Positions 26,586 to 35,962 of a stretch of DNA of 64,000 bases are shown piece by piece. Both the position numbers and the translations under genes were made by a program. The notes under the pieces are model-generated. The model saw nothing but the letters and a program-made list of their open reading frames with translations, made no database searches and was not told the origin of the DNA. Source of the stretch: Nonomuraea jabiensis (GTDB lineage Bacteria; Actinomycetota; Actinomycetes; Streptosporangiales; Streptosporangiaceae); assembly GCF_014204795.1 (NCBI RefSeq), contig NZ_JACHMB010000001.1:5530501-5594500 (forward strand), in the 5' to 3' direction. The first letter of the stretch is position 1. Each line of letters begins with the position of its first letter.

Positions 26586-26611
26586 GCGGCGGCCGGTTCA
26601 CCGGCCGCCGC
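26586..26611 (-). terminator. Intercistronic hairpin between gluB and gluC
   Basis: GCGGCGGCCGG and CCGGCCGCCGC form a perfect 11-bp GC stem with loop TTCA, 11 bases after the gluB stop. In binding-protein operons such hairpins usually stabilise the upstream message or partly terminate, giving more binding protein than permease. That role is inferred here. Confidence 0.7.
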
Positions 26612-26622
26612 CTCTGGTGTGA

Positions 26623-27492
26623 TCAGCTGCAACCCTCGGCGGGCGGTGCCGTCTCCGACAACTTCAGGCCCTGGATGCCGCCGAACCACTTGTCCAGCAG
26701 CTGCTTCATGGTGCCGTTGTCCCACAGCTTCTTCACCGCGGTGTTGACGGCCTCACACGTCTTGGTGTCGCCCTTCTTCAGGCCGACGCCGTACTTCTCG
26801 TCCGTGAAGCCCTGGCCGAGCACCTTGAAGCTGCCACCGGCCGCCTGGGCCTGCTTGGCGAAGCCCGCCAGGATCAGGTCGTCGGTGGTGACGGCGTCGA
26901 GGTTGCTGCCGGTCAGCTTCTGCACGCACTCGGAGTAGTTGGCCGCGTCGACGGTGGTGGCGTCGATGTCGAGCTTGCCGTCCGGCGGCGGGTCGGTGAT
27001 CCGCTTGTAGGAGTTGGAGCCGGCCGCCTTGCAGATCTTCTTGCCCTTGAGGTCCTGCGGGGCGTTGATCGCGGTGTCGTCCTTGCGGACCATCACGTCC
27101 TGGTGGGCGACGACGTAGGGGCCACCGAAGGTGACCTTGCCCTTGCGCTCCTCGGTGATGGAGTAGGTGGCGAAGATGATGTCAACGGTGCCGTTCTGGA
27201 GGAACGGCTCGCGGTTGGAGGAGGCCGACTCCTTCCATTCGATCTGCGGGTCCTTGCCGCCGTTCATCTCCTTCAGCACGGCCTTGGCCACGTCGACGTC
27301 AAAGCCCTCGGGCCCGTTGCTGCCCTTCAGGCCCAGGCTCGGCTGGTCCCATTTGGTGCCGACCACGATCGTGCCGCCGTCTTTGACCTTGTCCACAACG
27401 TTCGCGTAGGTCTTGCCCCCGCCGCCGCAAGCGGTCAGACCGGCGGCGAGTGCCGCAAGCGAGAGCACTGCTCCCGTTCGACGCATGTGCAT
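26623..27492 (-). CDS. gluB: Glutamate ABC transporter substrate-binding lipoprotein GluB
   Basis: A 289-residue family-3 binding lipoprotein. The signal RRTGAVLSLAALAAGLTAC ends in the lipobox Cys. Conserved blocks are VVGTKWDQPSLGLKG, GFDVDVAKAVLKEM and VTFGGPYVVAHQDVMV. It captures glutamate and hands it to GluCD. I take ATG 27492 because AGGCAGG lies 5 bases before it; ATG 27486 is possible. It starts 18 bp after gluA and is followed by a strong hairpin. A paralogue lies at 24029-24874. Confidence 0.9.
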   Translation of the reverse strand: MHMRRTGAVLSLAALAAGLTACGGGGKTYANVVDKVKDGGTIVVGTKWDQPSLGLKGSNGPEGFDVDVAKAVLKEMNGGKDPQIEWKESASSNREPFLQNGTVDIIFATYSITEERKGKVTFGGPYVVAHQDVMVRKDDTAINAPQDLKGKKICKAAGSNSYKRITDPPPDGKLDIDATTVDAANYSECVQKLTGSNLDAVTTDDLILAGFAKQAQAAGGSFKVLGQGFTDEKYGVGLKKGDTKTCEAVNTAVKKLWDNGTMKQLLDKWFGGIQGLKLSETAPPAEGCS

Positions 27493-27510
27493 GTGTACCT
27501 GCCTCAATGA

Positions 27511-28266
<756 letters not shown>

Positions 28267-28366
28267 GCGTCAAACCGTAGACGCTCTCAAGAGTACTGGT
28301 CACTAACCAAGCAATACCGATCCGATCACATCATGCCATCAAGCTGGCCTTTTAGCGCAGCCGGGA

Positions 28367-28384
28367 CTGTCCGGAGCCGGACAG
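28367..28384. promoter_or_regulatory. Inverted repeat before miaB
   Basis: CTGTCCG-GAGC-CGGACAG, a perfect 7-bp-arm palindrome 21 bp before the miaB ATG. TACCCT (28389-28394), a possible -10, follows directly. It could be an operator or a short stem; no regulator is identified. Confidence 0.35.
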
Positions 28385-28404
28385 CGACTACCCTTGAACG
28401 TGCC

Positions 28405-29901
28405 ATGACTGTGACCCAGGAGGGCGCCCGCACGTATGAAGTGCGCACATACGGGTGCCAGATGAACGTCCACGACTCCGAGCGGCTGTCCGGTCTGCTG
28501 GAGGACGCCGGCTACGTGCCGGCTCCCGAGGGGGAGACCGCCGACGTGGTCGTGTTCAACACGTGCGCCGTGCGGGAGAATGCTGACAACCGCCTCTACG
28601 GCAACCTCGGCCATCTCCGGCCCGCCAAGGTGAGCAACCCGCGCATGCAGATCGCGGTGGGCGGCTGCCTGGCGCAGAAGGACCAGGGCGAGATCGTCCG
28701 CAAGGCGCCGTGGGTCGACGTGGTCTTCGGCACCCACAACATCGGCTCGCTGCCGGTGCTGCTGGAGCGGGCCCGCATCGAGGGCGAGGCGCAGGTCGAG
28801 CTGAAGGAGTCGCTGGAGGTCTTCCCCTCCACGCTGCCCACCAAGCGCGAGTCCGCCTACGCCGCCTGGGTGTCCATCTCGGTCGGCTGCAACAACACGT
28901 GCACCTTCTGCATCGTGCCGTCGCTGCGCGGCAAGGAGAAGGACCGCCGCCCCGGCGACATCCTCGCCGAGGTCCGGACGCTGGTCGACCAGGGCGTGCT
29001 CGAGGTCACGCTGCTGGGCCAGAACGTCAACACCTACGGCGTCGAGTTCGGCGACCGCCTGGCCTTCGGCAAGCTCCTGCGCTCGTGCGGCACGATCGAC
29101 GGCCTGGAGCGCGTGCGCTTCACCTCGCCCCACCCGGCGGCCTTCACCGACGACGTCATCGCCGCCATGGCCGAGACGCCCAACGTCATGCACCAGCTCC
29201 ACATGCCCCTGCAGTCGGGCTCCTCGCGCGTCCTGCGCGCGATGCGCCGCTCCTACCGGGCCGAGCGCTACCTCGGCATCATCGAGCGGGTGCGCGCGGC
29301 CATGCCCGACGCGGCCATCTCGACCGACATCATCGTCGGCTTCCCGGGGGAGACCGAAGAGGACTTCCAGGCCACGCTCAACGTGGTCCGCGAGAGCCGC
29401 TTCGCCAACGCCTTCACCTTCCAGTACTCCATCCGCCCCGGCACCCCGGCGGCCACCATGCCCGACCAGGTGCCCAAGGAGGTCGTGCAGGAGCGCTACG
29501 AGCGGCTCGTGGCCCTGCAGGAGGAGATCTCCTGGGAGGAGAACAAGAAGCAGGTGGGGCGCACGCTGGAGGTGCTGGTCGCCGAGGGCGAAGGCCGCAA
29601 GGACGACGCCACGCGCCGCCTTTCTGGCCGCGCCGCCGACAACCGCCTGGTCCACTTCGCGGTCGGCGCCGAGACGCCGCGGCCCGGTGACATGGTCACG
29701 GTCGAGGTCACGTACGCGGCCCCGCACCACCTGGTGGCCGACGGCGCGGCGGCGACGGTCCGGCGCACGAGGGCCGGCGACGCCTGGGAGGCCCGCCAGG
29801 GCGGCGCGAAGCCGGCGCCGGGAGTTCTGCTGGGCATGCCCACCATCGGCCGCCCGGCCCCTGCCCCCGCCGCCCCTTCCGGAGCCTGCTCGGCGCACTG
29901 A
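28405..29901 (+). CDS. miaB: tRNA-2-methylthio-N6-dimethylallyladenosine synthase MiaB
   Basis: A 498-residue radical-SAM methylthiotransferase acting on A37 of tRNAs already carrying i6A. The N-terminal UPF0004 domain holds Cys18 (YGCQMNVHDSE), Cys54 (FNTCAVREN) and the Cys of VGGCLAQ, ligands of the auxiliary cluster. The radical-SAM motif CNNTCTFC is followed by VPSLRGKEKDRRP. A C-terminal TRAM domain (about 380-450) binds RNA, and an Ala/Pro tail follows. The frame is open far upstream, but only MTVTQEGARTYEVRTYGCQ matches the family start. There is no clear SD. Its partner MiaA is encoded 4.3 kb downstream. Confidence 0.95.
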   Translation: MTVTQEGARTYEVRTYGCQMNVHDSERLSGLLEDAGYVPAPEGETADVVVFNTCAVRENADNRLYGNLGHLRPAKVSNPRMQIAVGGCLAQKDQGEIVRKAPWVDVVFGTHNIGSLPVLLERARIEGEAQVELKESLEVFPSTLPTKRESAYAAWVSISVGCNNTCTFCIVPSLRGKEKDRRPGDILAEVRTLVDQGVLEVTLLGQNVNTYGVEFGDRLAFGKLLRSCGTIDGLERVRFTSPHPAAFTDDVIAAMAETPNVMHQLHMPLQSGSSRVLRAMRRSYRAERYLGIIERVRAAMPDAAISTDIIVGFPGETEEDFQATLNVVRESRFANAFTFQYSIRPGTPAATMPDQVPKEVVQERYERLVALQEEISWEENKKQVGRTLEVLVAEGEGRKDDATRRLSGRAADNRLVHFAVGAETPRPGDMVTVEVTYAAPHHLVADGAAATVRRTRAGDAWEARQGGAKPAPGVLLGMPTIGRPAPAPAAPSGACSAH

Positions 29902-29928
29902 ACGCCGCCCTGGGTCCCGCCGCCCCGG

Positions 29929-30618
29929 TCAGTGGGTGAGGCGGTTCAGGTAGGCGTAGCAGGGCTGCCGGCGGAAGTCGTGGAACGTGGCGCAGGGGTC
30001 GGCCCCTCCCGAGATCGCCGGGGGCGGGTCCGCGCGCCGGTCCGGCTCCGGGTCGGCGCGCACCTGCGGTGGTGCCTGGGGCGTGGGTGAGCTCGCCGGT
30101 GGAGGCACGGCCACCTCCCTCCGGGGTGGCGCCGAGCGCTTCGGGACCGTTCTCGCGGGCGGTGGCGGCGTGGCGATCGAGGCGGAAGGCCGGGGCATGG
30201 GGGCGATCCGGTCCGGGACGGGCGCCGGCGGGTCGCCGTAGATCGAGGCCGGCGGGCCCGGGTCGAGGGACGGTACGGCGTAGATTGAAGCCAAGGGGTC
30301 CGGGGTGATGGACGCCCCGGGGCCTCCGGGCGAGGGCACGGCCTGGATCCAGGACAGCGGCTCCAGGGTGGATTCCAGGGTGGATTCTTGGAACGATCCA
30401 TGCGACTGATCCGGGGTCGGGGTCGCGGAAGAAGAATGCGATCTTGGGGTAAGCGGGCTTTTCTGATCGAATTCCGGTGGGCTTTGCGCGGGCGGTTCGG
30501 CGGAGTTGGTAAATGCCAGGAATATGCCCGTGATCGCGGTCGCGAGCACCCCGGCGACTCCGGCGACCGGTGCGAGGTGGGCGCGGCGACCTGGGTAAAC
30601 GGATCCACGGGGGGACAT
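29929..30618 (-). CDS. Membrane-anchored Pro-rich hypothetical protein
   Basis: A 229-residue protein with a short basic N-terminus, one hydrophobic segment (HLAPVAGVAGVLATAITGIF) and a long Ser/Pro/Ala-rich, probably disordered outer part. It ends in a compact motif DPCATFHDFRRQPCYAYLNR with two Cys that may pair. AAAGGA lies before the ATG. It is convergent with miaB (28 bp apart) and divergent from another single-pass disordered protein. I do not recognise a named family. Confidence 0.65.
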   Translation of the reverse strand: MSPRGSVYPGRRAHLAPVAGVAGVLATAITGIFLAFTNSAEPPAQSPPEFDQKSPLTPRSHSSSATPTPDQSHGSFQESTLESTLEPLSWIQAVPSPGGPGASITPDPLASIYAVPSLDPGPPASIYGDPPAPVPDRIAPMPRPSASIATPPPPARTVPKRSAPPRREVAVPPPASSPTPQAPPQVRADPEPDRRADPPPAISGGADPCATFHDFRRQPCYAYLNRLTH

Positions 30619-30733
30619 GTCGTGATTCCTTTGTGATTGGTGTGCGAGCATTCATCCGTTGCGGCTAGTGTGGTCCATCACCCGCGGAAGCCGGTTAGCT
30701 TTCGCCGATACGACCGCAGGGAGCTGCACCACC

Positions 30734-31279
30734 ATGCGAGATCCGATCGAGCCGGATCGTCAGGAGATCCTGTCCGGGCCCGGGGACACCCGCCTGGCGG
30801 AAAAACCCCGAAAGGGCACGAAGAAGACCATCGCCATCGCCGCCTCGGCGCTCGTCGCCGTGCTCGCGGCGGGCGGCGTCGGCTACATGCTGGCCGCGAA
30901 CCCCACCGGCACCGCCCAGCCGGGCGGCGCCCGTCCCGCGCCCGCCCAGAGCACCGCGGGGAGCGAGGACCTCGGCGACGACGACGCCACCATGGGTGAC
31001 GTCACCACCGACGCCCCCGAGGGCGATCCGGCGGCCGGCGCCCCCGACGACGCCCCCGACGACGGCAGCATGGGGGACGCCGCCCCCGACCTGGGCACGG
31101 GCGACGAGCCCACGGGCAGCGACCGCGGCACGGACTCCGCCCCGGGTGGCAAGCGGCCCGCCACGACGTCCCCCGCCAAACCGGGCCCCACGAAGTCGGC
31201 GCAGCCGTCCGACGGTGACAACCCGGCAGACGGTCCGGCGGGCGAGCTCAGCGGCCAGTGCTCCAAGAGCGGCTGCTGA
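30734..31279 (+). CDS. Membrane-anchored acidic disordered hypothetical protein
   Basis: A 181-residue protein. About 30 cytoplasmic residues with a basic patch (KPRKGTKK) lead into one helix (TIAIAASALVAVLAAGGVGY), then about 130 outer residues rich in Asp, Gly, Pro and Ala (DLGDDDATMGD, DDAPDDGSMGD). It ends in CSKSGC. AGGGAG lies upstream of the ATG. It mirrors the divergent gene at 29929-30618 in build: one helix, disordered tail, two terminal Cys. Function unknown. Confidence 0.65.
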   Translation: MRDPIEPDRQEILSGPGDTRLAEKPRKGTKKTIAIAASALVAVLAAGGVGYMLAANPTGTAQPGGARPAPAQSTAGSEDLGDDDATMGDVTTDAPEGDPAAGAPDDAPDDGSMGDAAPDLGTGDEPTGSDRGTDSAPGGKRPATTSPAKPGPTKSAQPSDGDNPADGPAGELSGQCSKSGC

Positions 31280-31360
31280 GCCGGCCTGGTCAAGTGGCTC
31301 GCCGGTTATCGGTGGCATTGGCCCTACGGCGACAGCCGCCCCGGTCCGTAGGGTCGGATC

Positions 31361-32095
31361 ATGACGACTGACAGAGCCTCCGCCCTGCGCGCGCTGCACG
31401 TGCCGGGAGACCCCGTGATCCTGCCGAACGTCTGGGACGCCGCCTCCGCCCTGGCCGTGCGGGAGGCCGGGTTCCCCGCGGTGGCCACCAGCAGCGCCGC
31501 CGTCGCCCGGGTCCTGGGGTACGAGGACGGCGAGCGGACGCCGGTCGGCGAGATGATGGCGGCCGTCGCCCGCATCGCCAGGGTCGTGGACGCGCCCGTC
31601 ACCGCCGACATCGAGCGCGGCTACGGGCTCAAGCCCGCCGAGCTGGTCGAGCGGCTGCTCGCCACCGGAGCCGTGGGCTGCAACCTGGAGGACTCCAGCG
31701 CCGGCGGGCTGGTCGATCCCGGCGAGCAGGCGGACTTCCTGGCCGAGGTCCGGGCCGCGGCGGGGCAGGCGCTCGTGATCAACGCGAGGGTCGACACCTA
31801 CCTGTTGGGCCCGAAGACGCGCGAGGCGGCGCTGGAGCGCGGGCGGCGGTATCTGGCGGCGGGGGCCGACTGCGTCTACCCGATCGGGCTGGCCGCCGAG
31901 GAGGAGATCCGGGCCCTGGTGAGCGAGCTGGGCGCGCCGGTGAACGTCTACGCCCGGCCCGGCGCCGCGGAGCCGGCGCGGCTCGCCGAGCTCGGCGTGG
32001 CCCGGATCAGCTTCGGCAGCGGTCTGCACCAGGCCGTCCACGTCCACGCCCAGGGGCTGTTCGCGAAGGTCAGGGCAGGTCGCAGTCCCTACTGA
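31361..32095 (+). CDS. Isocitrate lyase/PEP mutase family protein
   Basis: A 244-residue TIM-barrel enzyme of the PEP mutase/isocitrate lyase superfamily. LPNVWDAASALAVREAGFPA, the Mg-site region APVTADIERGYG and GCNLEDSSAGG are diagnostic. The KKCGH catalytic motif of true (methyl)isocitrate lyases is absent, so it is probably a lyase or C-C bond hydrolase of unknown substrate, not a glyoxylate-shunt isocitrate lyase. It stands 25 bp before the next gene and may be co-transcribed with it. Confidence 0.8.
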   Translation: MTTDRASALRALHVPGDPVILPNVWDAASALAVREAGFPAVATSSAAVARVLGYEDGERTPVGEMMAAVARIARVVDAPVTADIERGYGLKPAELVERLLATGAVGCNLEDSSAGGLVDPGEQADFLAEVRAAAGQALVINARVDTYLLGPKTREAALERGRRYLAAGADCVYPIGLAAEEEIRALVSELGAPVNVYARPGAAEPARLAELGVARISFGSGLHQAVHVHAQGLFAKVRAGRSPY

Positions 32096-32120
32096 GCCGG
32101 CCGCCGCGTACGCTTGCCCC

Positions 32121-32771
32121 GTGCTTGTCGCCGCGGCCGTCTGCCCGCCCACCCCGCTGATCACGCTCCAGCTCGACGACCTCCGCTCGGCCTGTCACAC
32201 GGCGATCGCCGCGCTCCACGACGCCGGTCCCGACGCGCTGATCGTGGTGGGCGGCGCGGAGACCGCGGCGGCGTACGGAGGCCAGGCGGCGGGCACCCTG
32301 CGCCCGTGGGGGATCGACGTCACGGCCGGCCGCGCGGACCCCGTGCTCCCGCTGTCGCTGACCGTGGGCCGCTGGCTGCTGGGCGACCGCGCCCCGGACG
32401 GCTTCCAGTCCGTCGCGCTCGACGCGCCGAGCGCGGAGTGCCTCCAATTGGGCGAAAAACTAGGAAAAATCGCGCAAAAGGTGGCGTTGCTGGTCATGGC
32501 CGACGGCTCCGCCTGCCTCAGCGCGAGGGCCCCCGGCAAGTACGACGAGGCCGCGGGACCGTACAACCACCTGATCGCGAACGCCGTCGCCCGGGCCGAC
32601 CCCGCCGCCCTCGCCGCCCTCGACCCCGCGCGGGCGGACCGGCTGTGGGTCGGCGGGCGGGCCGCCCTCCAGGTGCTGGCCGGCGCGGCCGGCACGCAGG
32701 GGTACGAGAGCCGCCTGCTCATGGAGACGGCCCCGTACGGCGTGGGCTACTTCGCCGGCCTGTGGACCTGA
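32121..32771 (+). CDS. Class III extradiol dioxygenase subunit B-like protein
   Basis: A 216-residue protein from GTG 32121. It has the LigB-like fold pattern VAAAVCPPTPLITLQ, DALIVVGGAETA and LLVMADGSACLSARAPGKYD, ending in a METAPYGVGYFAGLWT motif typical of this actinobacterial group beside miaA/dapF. Metal-ligand residues of true dioxygenases are only partly present, so the activity is uncertain. Its 3' end overlaps the convergent rnz gene by 25 bp. Confidence 0.75.
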   Translation: MLVAAAVCPPTPLITLQLDDLRSACHTAIAALHDAGPDALIVVGGAETAAAYGGQAAGTLRPWGIDVTAGRADPVLPLSLTVGRWLLGDRAPDGFQSVALDAPSAECLQLGEKLGKIAQKVALLVMADGSACLSARAPGKYDEAAGPYNHLIANAVARADPAALAALDPARADRLWVGGRAALQVLAGAAGTQGYESRLLMETAPYGVGYFAGLWT

Positions 32772-33661
32772 CGCCGCGGCACCGGGATCTTCATCAGGTC
32801 GCGGGCGAGCACGACCTCCCCGTCGAAGTGCCGGCGCACCTCCGCCACGAAGGCCGGCTCGTCGGCGAACCCGTAGCGCTCGGAGAAGTGCGTCAGCACC
32901 AGCCTGCGCACCCCCGCGTCCGCCGCCACCAGCCCCGCCTCGAACGCCGTCAGATGCCCGTACTCCTTGGCCAGCGCGCTCTCCGACGACAGGAACGTGC
33001 ACTCGATCACCAGCAGGTCCACGCCCCAGGCCAGCTCGAACACGGTGTCGCAGAGCCGCGTGTCCATGACGAACGCCGCGCTCTGCCCCGGTCTGGGCAC
33101 GCTGCACTGGTCGAGCGTGACCCCGCGCACGGAGCCGGTGCGCTGGAGCTCGCCGACCTCAGGGCCGCGGATGCCGTACGCGGCCAGCCGGTCGGGCAGC
33201 ATCGTGCGGCCGGCCGGCTCCTGGACGCGGTAGCCGTACGACTCGACCGGGTGGGACAGGCGGCGCGCGGTCAGCGCGCCGACGGAGGCCAGGTCGCCGG
33301 AGAGCGGGTGCTCGGAGATCACCGAGGTGTCGGCGAAGGCGGCGGCGTGGCGGAGCCTGCGCCAGTATTCGGCGCCGGAGCCGGGGAAGACCGCGCGCAC
33401 CGGGTGCCTGACCTTGTCACGCGCGATGCGCTGCACGACCCCGGGCACGCCCAGGCAGTGGTCGCCGTGGAAGTGCGTGACGCAGATCCAGTGCACGTCG
33501 TTCGCGCTCACCCCGGCGTGCAGCATCTGCCGCTGCGTGCCCTCGCCGGGGTCGAAAAGGAAGCCTTGTCCATCCCAGCGCAGAAGGTAACCGTTGTGGT
33601 TACGGTGTCTGGTAGGAACCGCGCTGGACGTCCCCAGCACCACCAACTCACGCGAGGACAT
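32747..33661 (-). CDS. rnz: Ribonuclease Z
   Basis: A 304-residue metallo-beta-lactamase-fold endonuclease that trims tRNA 3' ends. The zinc motif THFHGDH (residues 62-68) is complete; LVVLGTSSAVPTRHRNHNGY is the tRNase Z start; the later FSERY and AFEAGLVAADAG blocks match. Its 3' end overlaps the preceding plus-strand gene by 25 bp. The ATG at 33661 is the last one that keeps the first beta strand. It is back-to-back with the start of ogt at 33663, so its promoter must lie inside ogt. Confidence 0.92.
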   Translation of the reverse strand: MSSRELVVLGTSSAVPTRHRNHNGYLLRWDGQGFLFDPGEGTQRQMLHAGVSANDVHWICVTHFHGDHCLGVPGVVQRIARDKVRHPVRAVFPGSGAEYWRRLRHAAAFADTSVISEHPLSGDLASVGALTARRLSHPVESYGYRVQEPAGRTMLPDRLAAYGIRGPEVGELQRTGSVRGVTLDQCSVPRPGQSAAFVMDTRLCDTVFELAWGVDLLVIECTFLSSESALAKEYGHLTAFEAGLVAADAGVRRLVLTHFSERYGFADEPAFVAEVRRHFDGEVVLARDLMKIPVPRRQVHRPAK

Positions 33662-33662
33662 G

Positions 33663-34172
33663 ATGACCACAGTCTCGTTCGCCGAGGTGCCGACGCCGGT
33701 AGGGCCGTTCGTGCTGGCCGTCACCGAGGTCGGGCTCGTCGCGTCGGGCTGGAGGTCCCGGCCGCGGCTGGACGAGCGGCTCGGCCTGGCTGAAGTCCAT
33801 GATGCGGATCGTACGGCCTTCGTGGTCGCCGAGCTGAACGCTTATTTCGCCGGCGAGCTGAAGACCTTCGAGACGCCGGTGGACTGGCGGCTGATGTCCG
33901 GCTCGCGGCTGCGGGTGCTCCAGACGCTGCACGAGGTCCCGTACGGCACCGCCGTCACGTACGGCGAACTGGCCACGCGCAGCGGCTCCGGCGTGCCCGC
34001 CCGCGGCATCGGCTCGATCATGGGCTCCAACCCCATCCCCATCATCGTGCCCTGCCACCGCGTGATCGCGGGCAACGGCCTGGGCGGGTTCAGCGGCGGT
34101 GAAGGCGTGGAGACCAAGCGCTGGCTGCTCACCCACGAGGGGTACCTGCAGCCGACACTGCTTGACTTCTAG
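33663..34172 (+). CDS. ogt: Methylated-DNA--[protein]-cysteine S-methyltransferase
   Basis: A 169-residue suicide repair protein that takes methyl groups from O6-methylguanine. The active site is IVPCHRV with Cys131, preceded by the Asn hinge GSNPIPI and the Arg finger region ARGIGSIMG; VPYGTAVTYGELA is the DNA-binding helix. GAGGA lies four bases before ATG 33663. The start is one base from the divergent rnz start. miaA follows 13 bp downstream, probably in one message with dapF. Confidence 0.93.
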   Translation: MTTVSFAEVPTPVGPFVLAVTEVGLVASGWRSRPRLDERLGLAEVHDADRTAFVVAELNAYFAGELKTFETPVDWRLMSGSRLRVLQTLHEVPYGTAVTYGELATRSGSGVPARGIGSIMGSNPIPIIVPCHRVIAGNGLGGFSGGEGVETKRWLLTHEGYLQPTLLDF

Positions 34173-34185
34173 CAGACTTGCTCTT

Positions 34186-35091
34186 GTGCGCCAGCAGCCA
34201 GTCATCGCCGTCGTGGGCCCCACGGCGGCCGGGAAGTCCGACCTCGCCGTGGACATCGCGCTCCGCCTCGGGGGCGAGTGCGTCAACGCCGACTCCATGC
34301 AGCTCTACCGCGGCATGGACATCGGCACGGCCAAGCTCACCCCCGCCGAGCAGCGCGGGGTCCCGCACCACCTGCTGGACGTCTGGGACGTCACGGTCAC
34401 GGCCAGCGTGGCCGAATACCAGAAGCTGGCCAGGCAGGTCATCGACGCCGTCGAGGTGCCCGTGCTGGTCGGCGGCAGCGGCCTGTACGTGCGGGCGGCC
34501 ATCGACGAGCTGGAGTTCCCCGGCACCGACCCGGAGATCAGGGCCAGGCTGGAGGGCGAGCTGGCCGAGCGCGGCCCCGCCCCGCTCTACGAGCGCCTGC
34601 GCGACCTGGACCCGGTGGCCGCGGCGGCGATCCTGCCGAGCAACGGCCGCCGCATCGTCCGCGCGCTGGAGGTGATCGAGCACTCCGGGCGCCCGTTCTC
34701 GGCCACCATGCCGGGCTACGACGCCGTCTACCCGAGCGTTCAGATCGGCCTCGAGGTGCCCAGGCCGGAGCTGGACGAGCGGATCGCGCTCAGGGTCGAG
34801 CGCATGTGGCGGGCGGGCCTGGTCGAGGAGGTGCGGGGGCTGCTCGGGCAGGGCCTGGCCGAGGGCCGCACGGCGAGCCGCGCCCTGGGATACGCCCAGG
34901 TCATCCGCTTCCTGGAGGGGGAGTGGAGCGAGGAGCAGGCGATCGAGGAGACCGTCAGGACCACCAGGCGCTTCGCCCGCCGCCAGGAGTCGTGGTTCCG
35001 CCGCGATCCCAGGGTGCGCTGGCTGCCGTACGACGCGCCGGATCTGCTTGCGCGGTCCCTGGCGCTGATCTCCGCAAACCCGTTCGCATAA
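34186..35091 (+). CDS. miaA: tRNA dimethylallyltransferase MiaA
   Basis: A 301-residue enzyme that prenylates A37 of tRNAs reading UNN codons, the substrate step for MiaB. The P-loop is GPTAAGKS near the N-terminus; NADSMQLYRGMDIGTAKL and LVGGSGLYVRA are MiaA signatures; the C-terminal RRFARRQESWFRRD binds tRNA. GTG 34186 is taken as start because it lies a few residues before the first beta strand and 13 bp behind ogt; TTG 34183 is an alternative. The TAA stop is part of the likely dapF -10 hexamer. Confidence 0.94.
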   Translation: MRQQPVIAVVGPTAAGKSDLAVDIALRLGGECVNADSMQLYRGMDIGTAKLTPAEQRGVPHHLLDVWDVTVTASVAEYQKLARQVIDAVEVPVLVGGSGLYVRAAIDELEFPGTDPEIRARLEGELAERGPAPLYERLRDLDPVAAAAILPSNGRRIVRALEVIEHSGRPFSATMPGYDAVYPSVQIGLEVPRPELDERIALRVERMWRAGLVEEVRGLLGQGLAEGRTASRALGYAQVIRFLEGEWSEEQAIEETVRTTRRFARRQESWFRRDPRVRWLPYDAPDLLARSLALISANPFA

Positions 35092-35094
35092 GCT
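35089..35094 (+). promoter_or_regulatory. -10 hexamer for a leaderless dapF transcript
   Basis: TAAGCT includes the miaA stop codon and ends 6 bases before the dapF ATG. No SD is present before dapF, so transcription starting at or next to the ATG would give a leaderless message. The -35 is not clear. Confidence 0.45.
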
Positions 35095-35100
35095 TGTAAA

Positions 35101-35913
35101 ATGCGGTTTCTTAAGGGGCACGGCACCGAGAACGACTTCATCATCCTTCCCGACCCTGGCGGAGAGGCGGGCGTGACCGCCTCGCTCGTCGCCAAGATCT
35201 GCGACAGGAGGGCCGGCATAGGGGCTGACGGCGTGCTGGTGGTGACGCGCACCAAGGAGAGCCCTGAAGTGGCCGAGCACGCCGCCGTGGCCGAGTGGTT
35301 CATGGACTACCGCAACGCCGACGGCAGCGTGGCCGAGATGTGCGGCAACGGCGTGCGCGTGTTCGCGCGCTACCTGCTCGACGAAGGGCTGGAGAAGCCC
35401 GGCGAGTTCATGCTGGCCACGAGGGGCGGCGTGCGCAAGGTCCGCGTCGAGCCCAACGGCGACATCACCGTCGACATGGGCAAGCCCGTCGTGCGCGGCG
35501 AGAGCGTGGCGACCGTCGGCGGCCAGGAATACCGGGGGATCCACGTCGACATGGGCAACCCCCACCTGGCCTGCGCCATCGGCGATCCCGTCGTCCAGCT
35601 CGACCTCCACTACCAGCCGGGCTTCGACACCGGCGTCTTCCCCGCCGGGGTCAACATCGAGCTGTTCAACCCCGTCGGCACCCGCCGCGCGGTCATGCGC
35701 GTCCACGAGCGCGGCTGCGGGGAGACCCGCTCCTGCGGCACCGGCACGGTGGCCACGGCCGTCGCCGCCGCAGCTCTGACGGGCGAGACCACCGGCACCT
35801 GGACGATCGAGGTGCCGGGCGGCACGCTGACCGTCGTCCTGGAGGAGGAGACGAGCTACCTTTCGGGCCCCGCGGTCATCGTGGCCCGCGGCGAGCTGAT
35901 GCTTGCAGAATAA
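35101..35913 (+). CDS. dapF: Diaminopimelate epimerase
   Basis: A 270-residue enzyme interconverting LL- and meso-diaminopimelate for lysine and peptidoglycan. The two catalytic cysteines are Cys81 in EMCGNGVRVFARYL and Cys212 in ETRSCGTGT. GHGTENDFIILPD is the family start. It follows miaA after 9 bp, with no SD before the ATG. Confidence 0.96.
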   Translation: MRFLKGHGTENDFIILPDPGGEAGVTASLVAKICDRRAGIGADGVLVVTRTKESPEVAEHAAVAEWFMDYRNADGSVAEMCGNGVRVFARYLLDEGLEKPGEFMLATRGGVRKVRVEPNGDITVDMGKPVVRGESVATVGGQEYRGIHVDMGNPHLACAIGDPVVQLDLHYQPGFDTGVFPAGVNIELFNPVGTRRAVMRVHERGCGETRSCGTGTVATAVAAAALTGETTGTWTIEVPGGTLTVVLEEETSYLSGPAVIVARGELMLAE

Positions 35914-35933
35914 TGTTCTCTTGAGGGATGCTG

Positions 35934-35962
35934 GGTCCACTTCGCGAACTGAGAGGTGGACC
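35934..35962 (+). promoter_or_regulatory. Inverted repeat enclosing the ribosome binding site
   Basis: GGTCCAC (35934-35940) and GTGGACC (35956-35962) are perfect arms with a 15-base loop. The right arm ends at the base before the ATG and contains part of the SD. Folding in mRNA would hide the SD. Confidence 0.45.
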
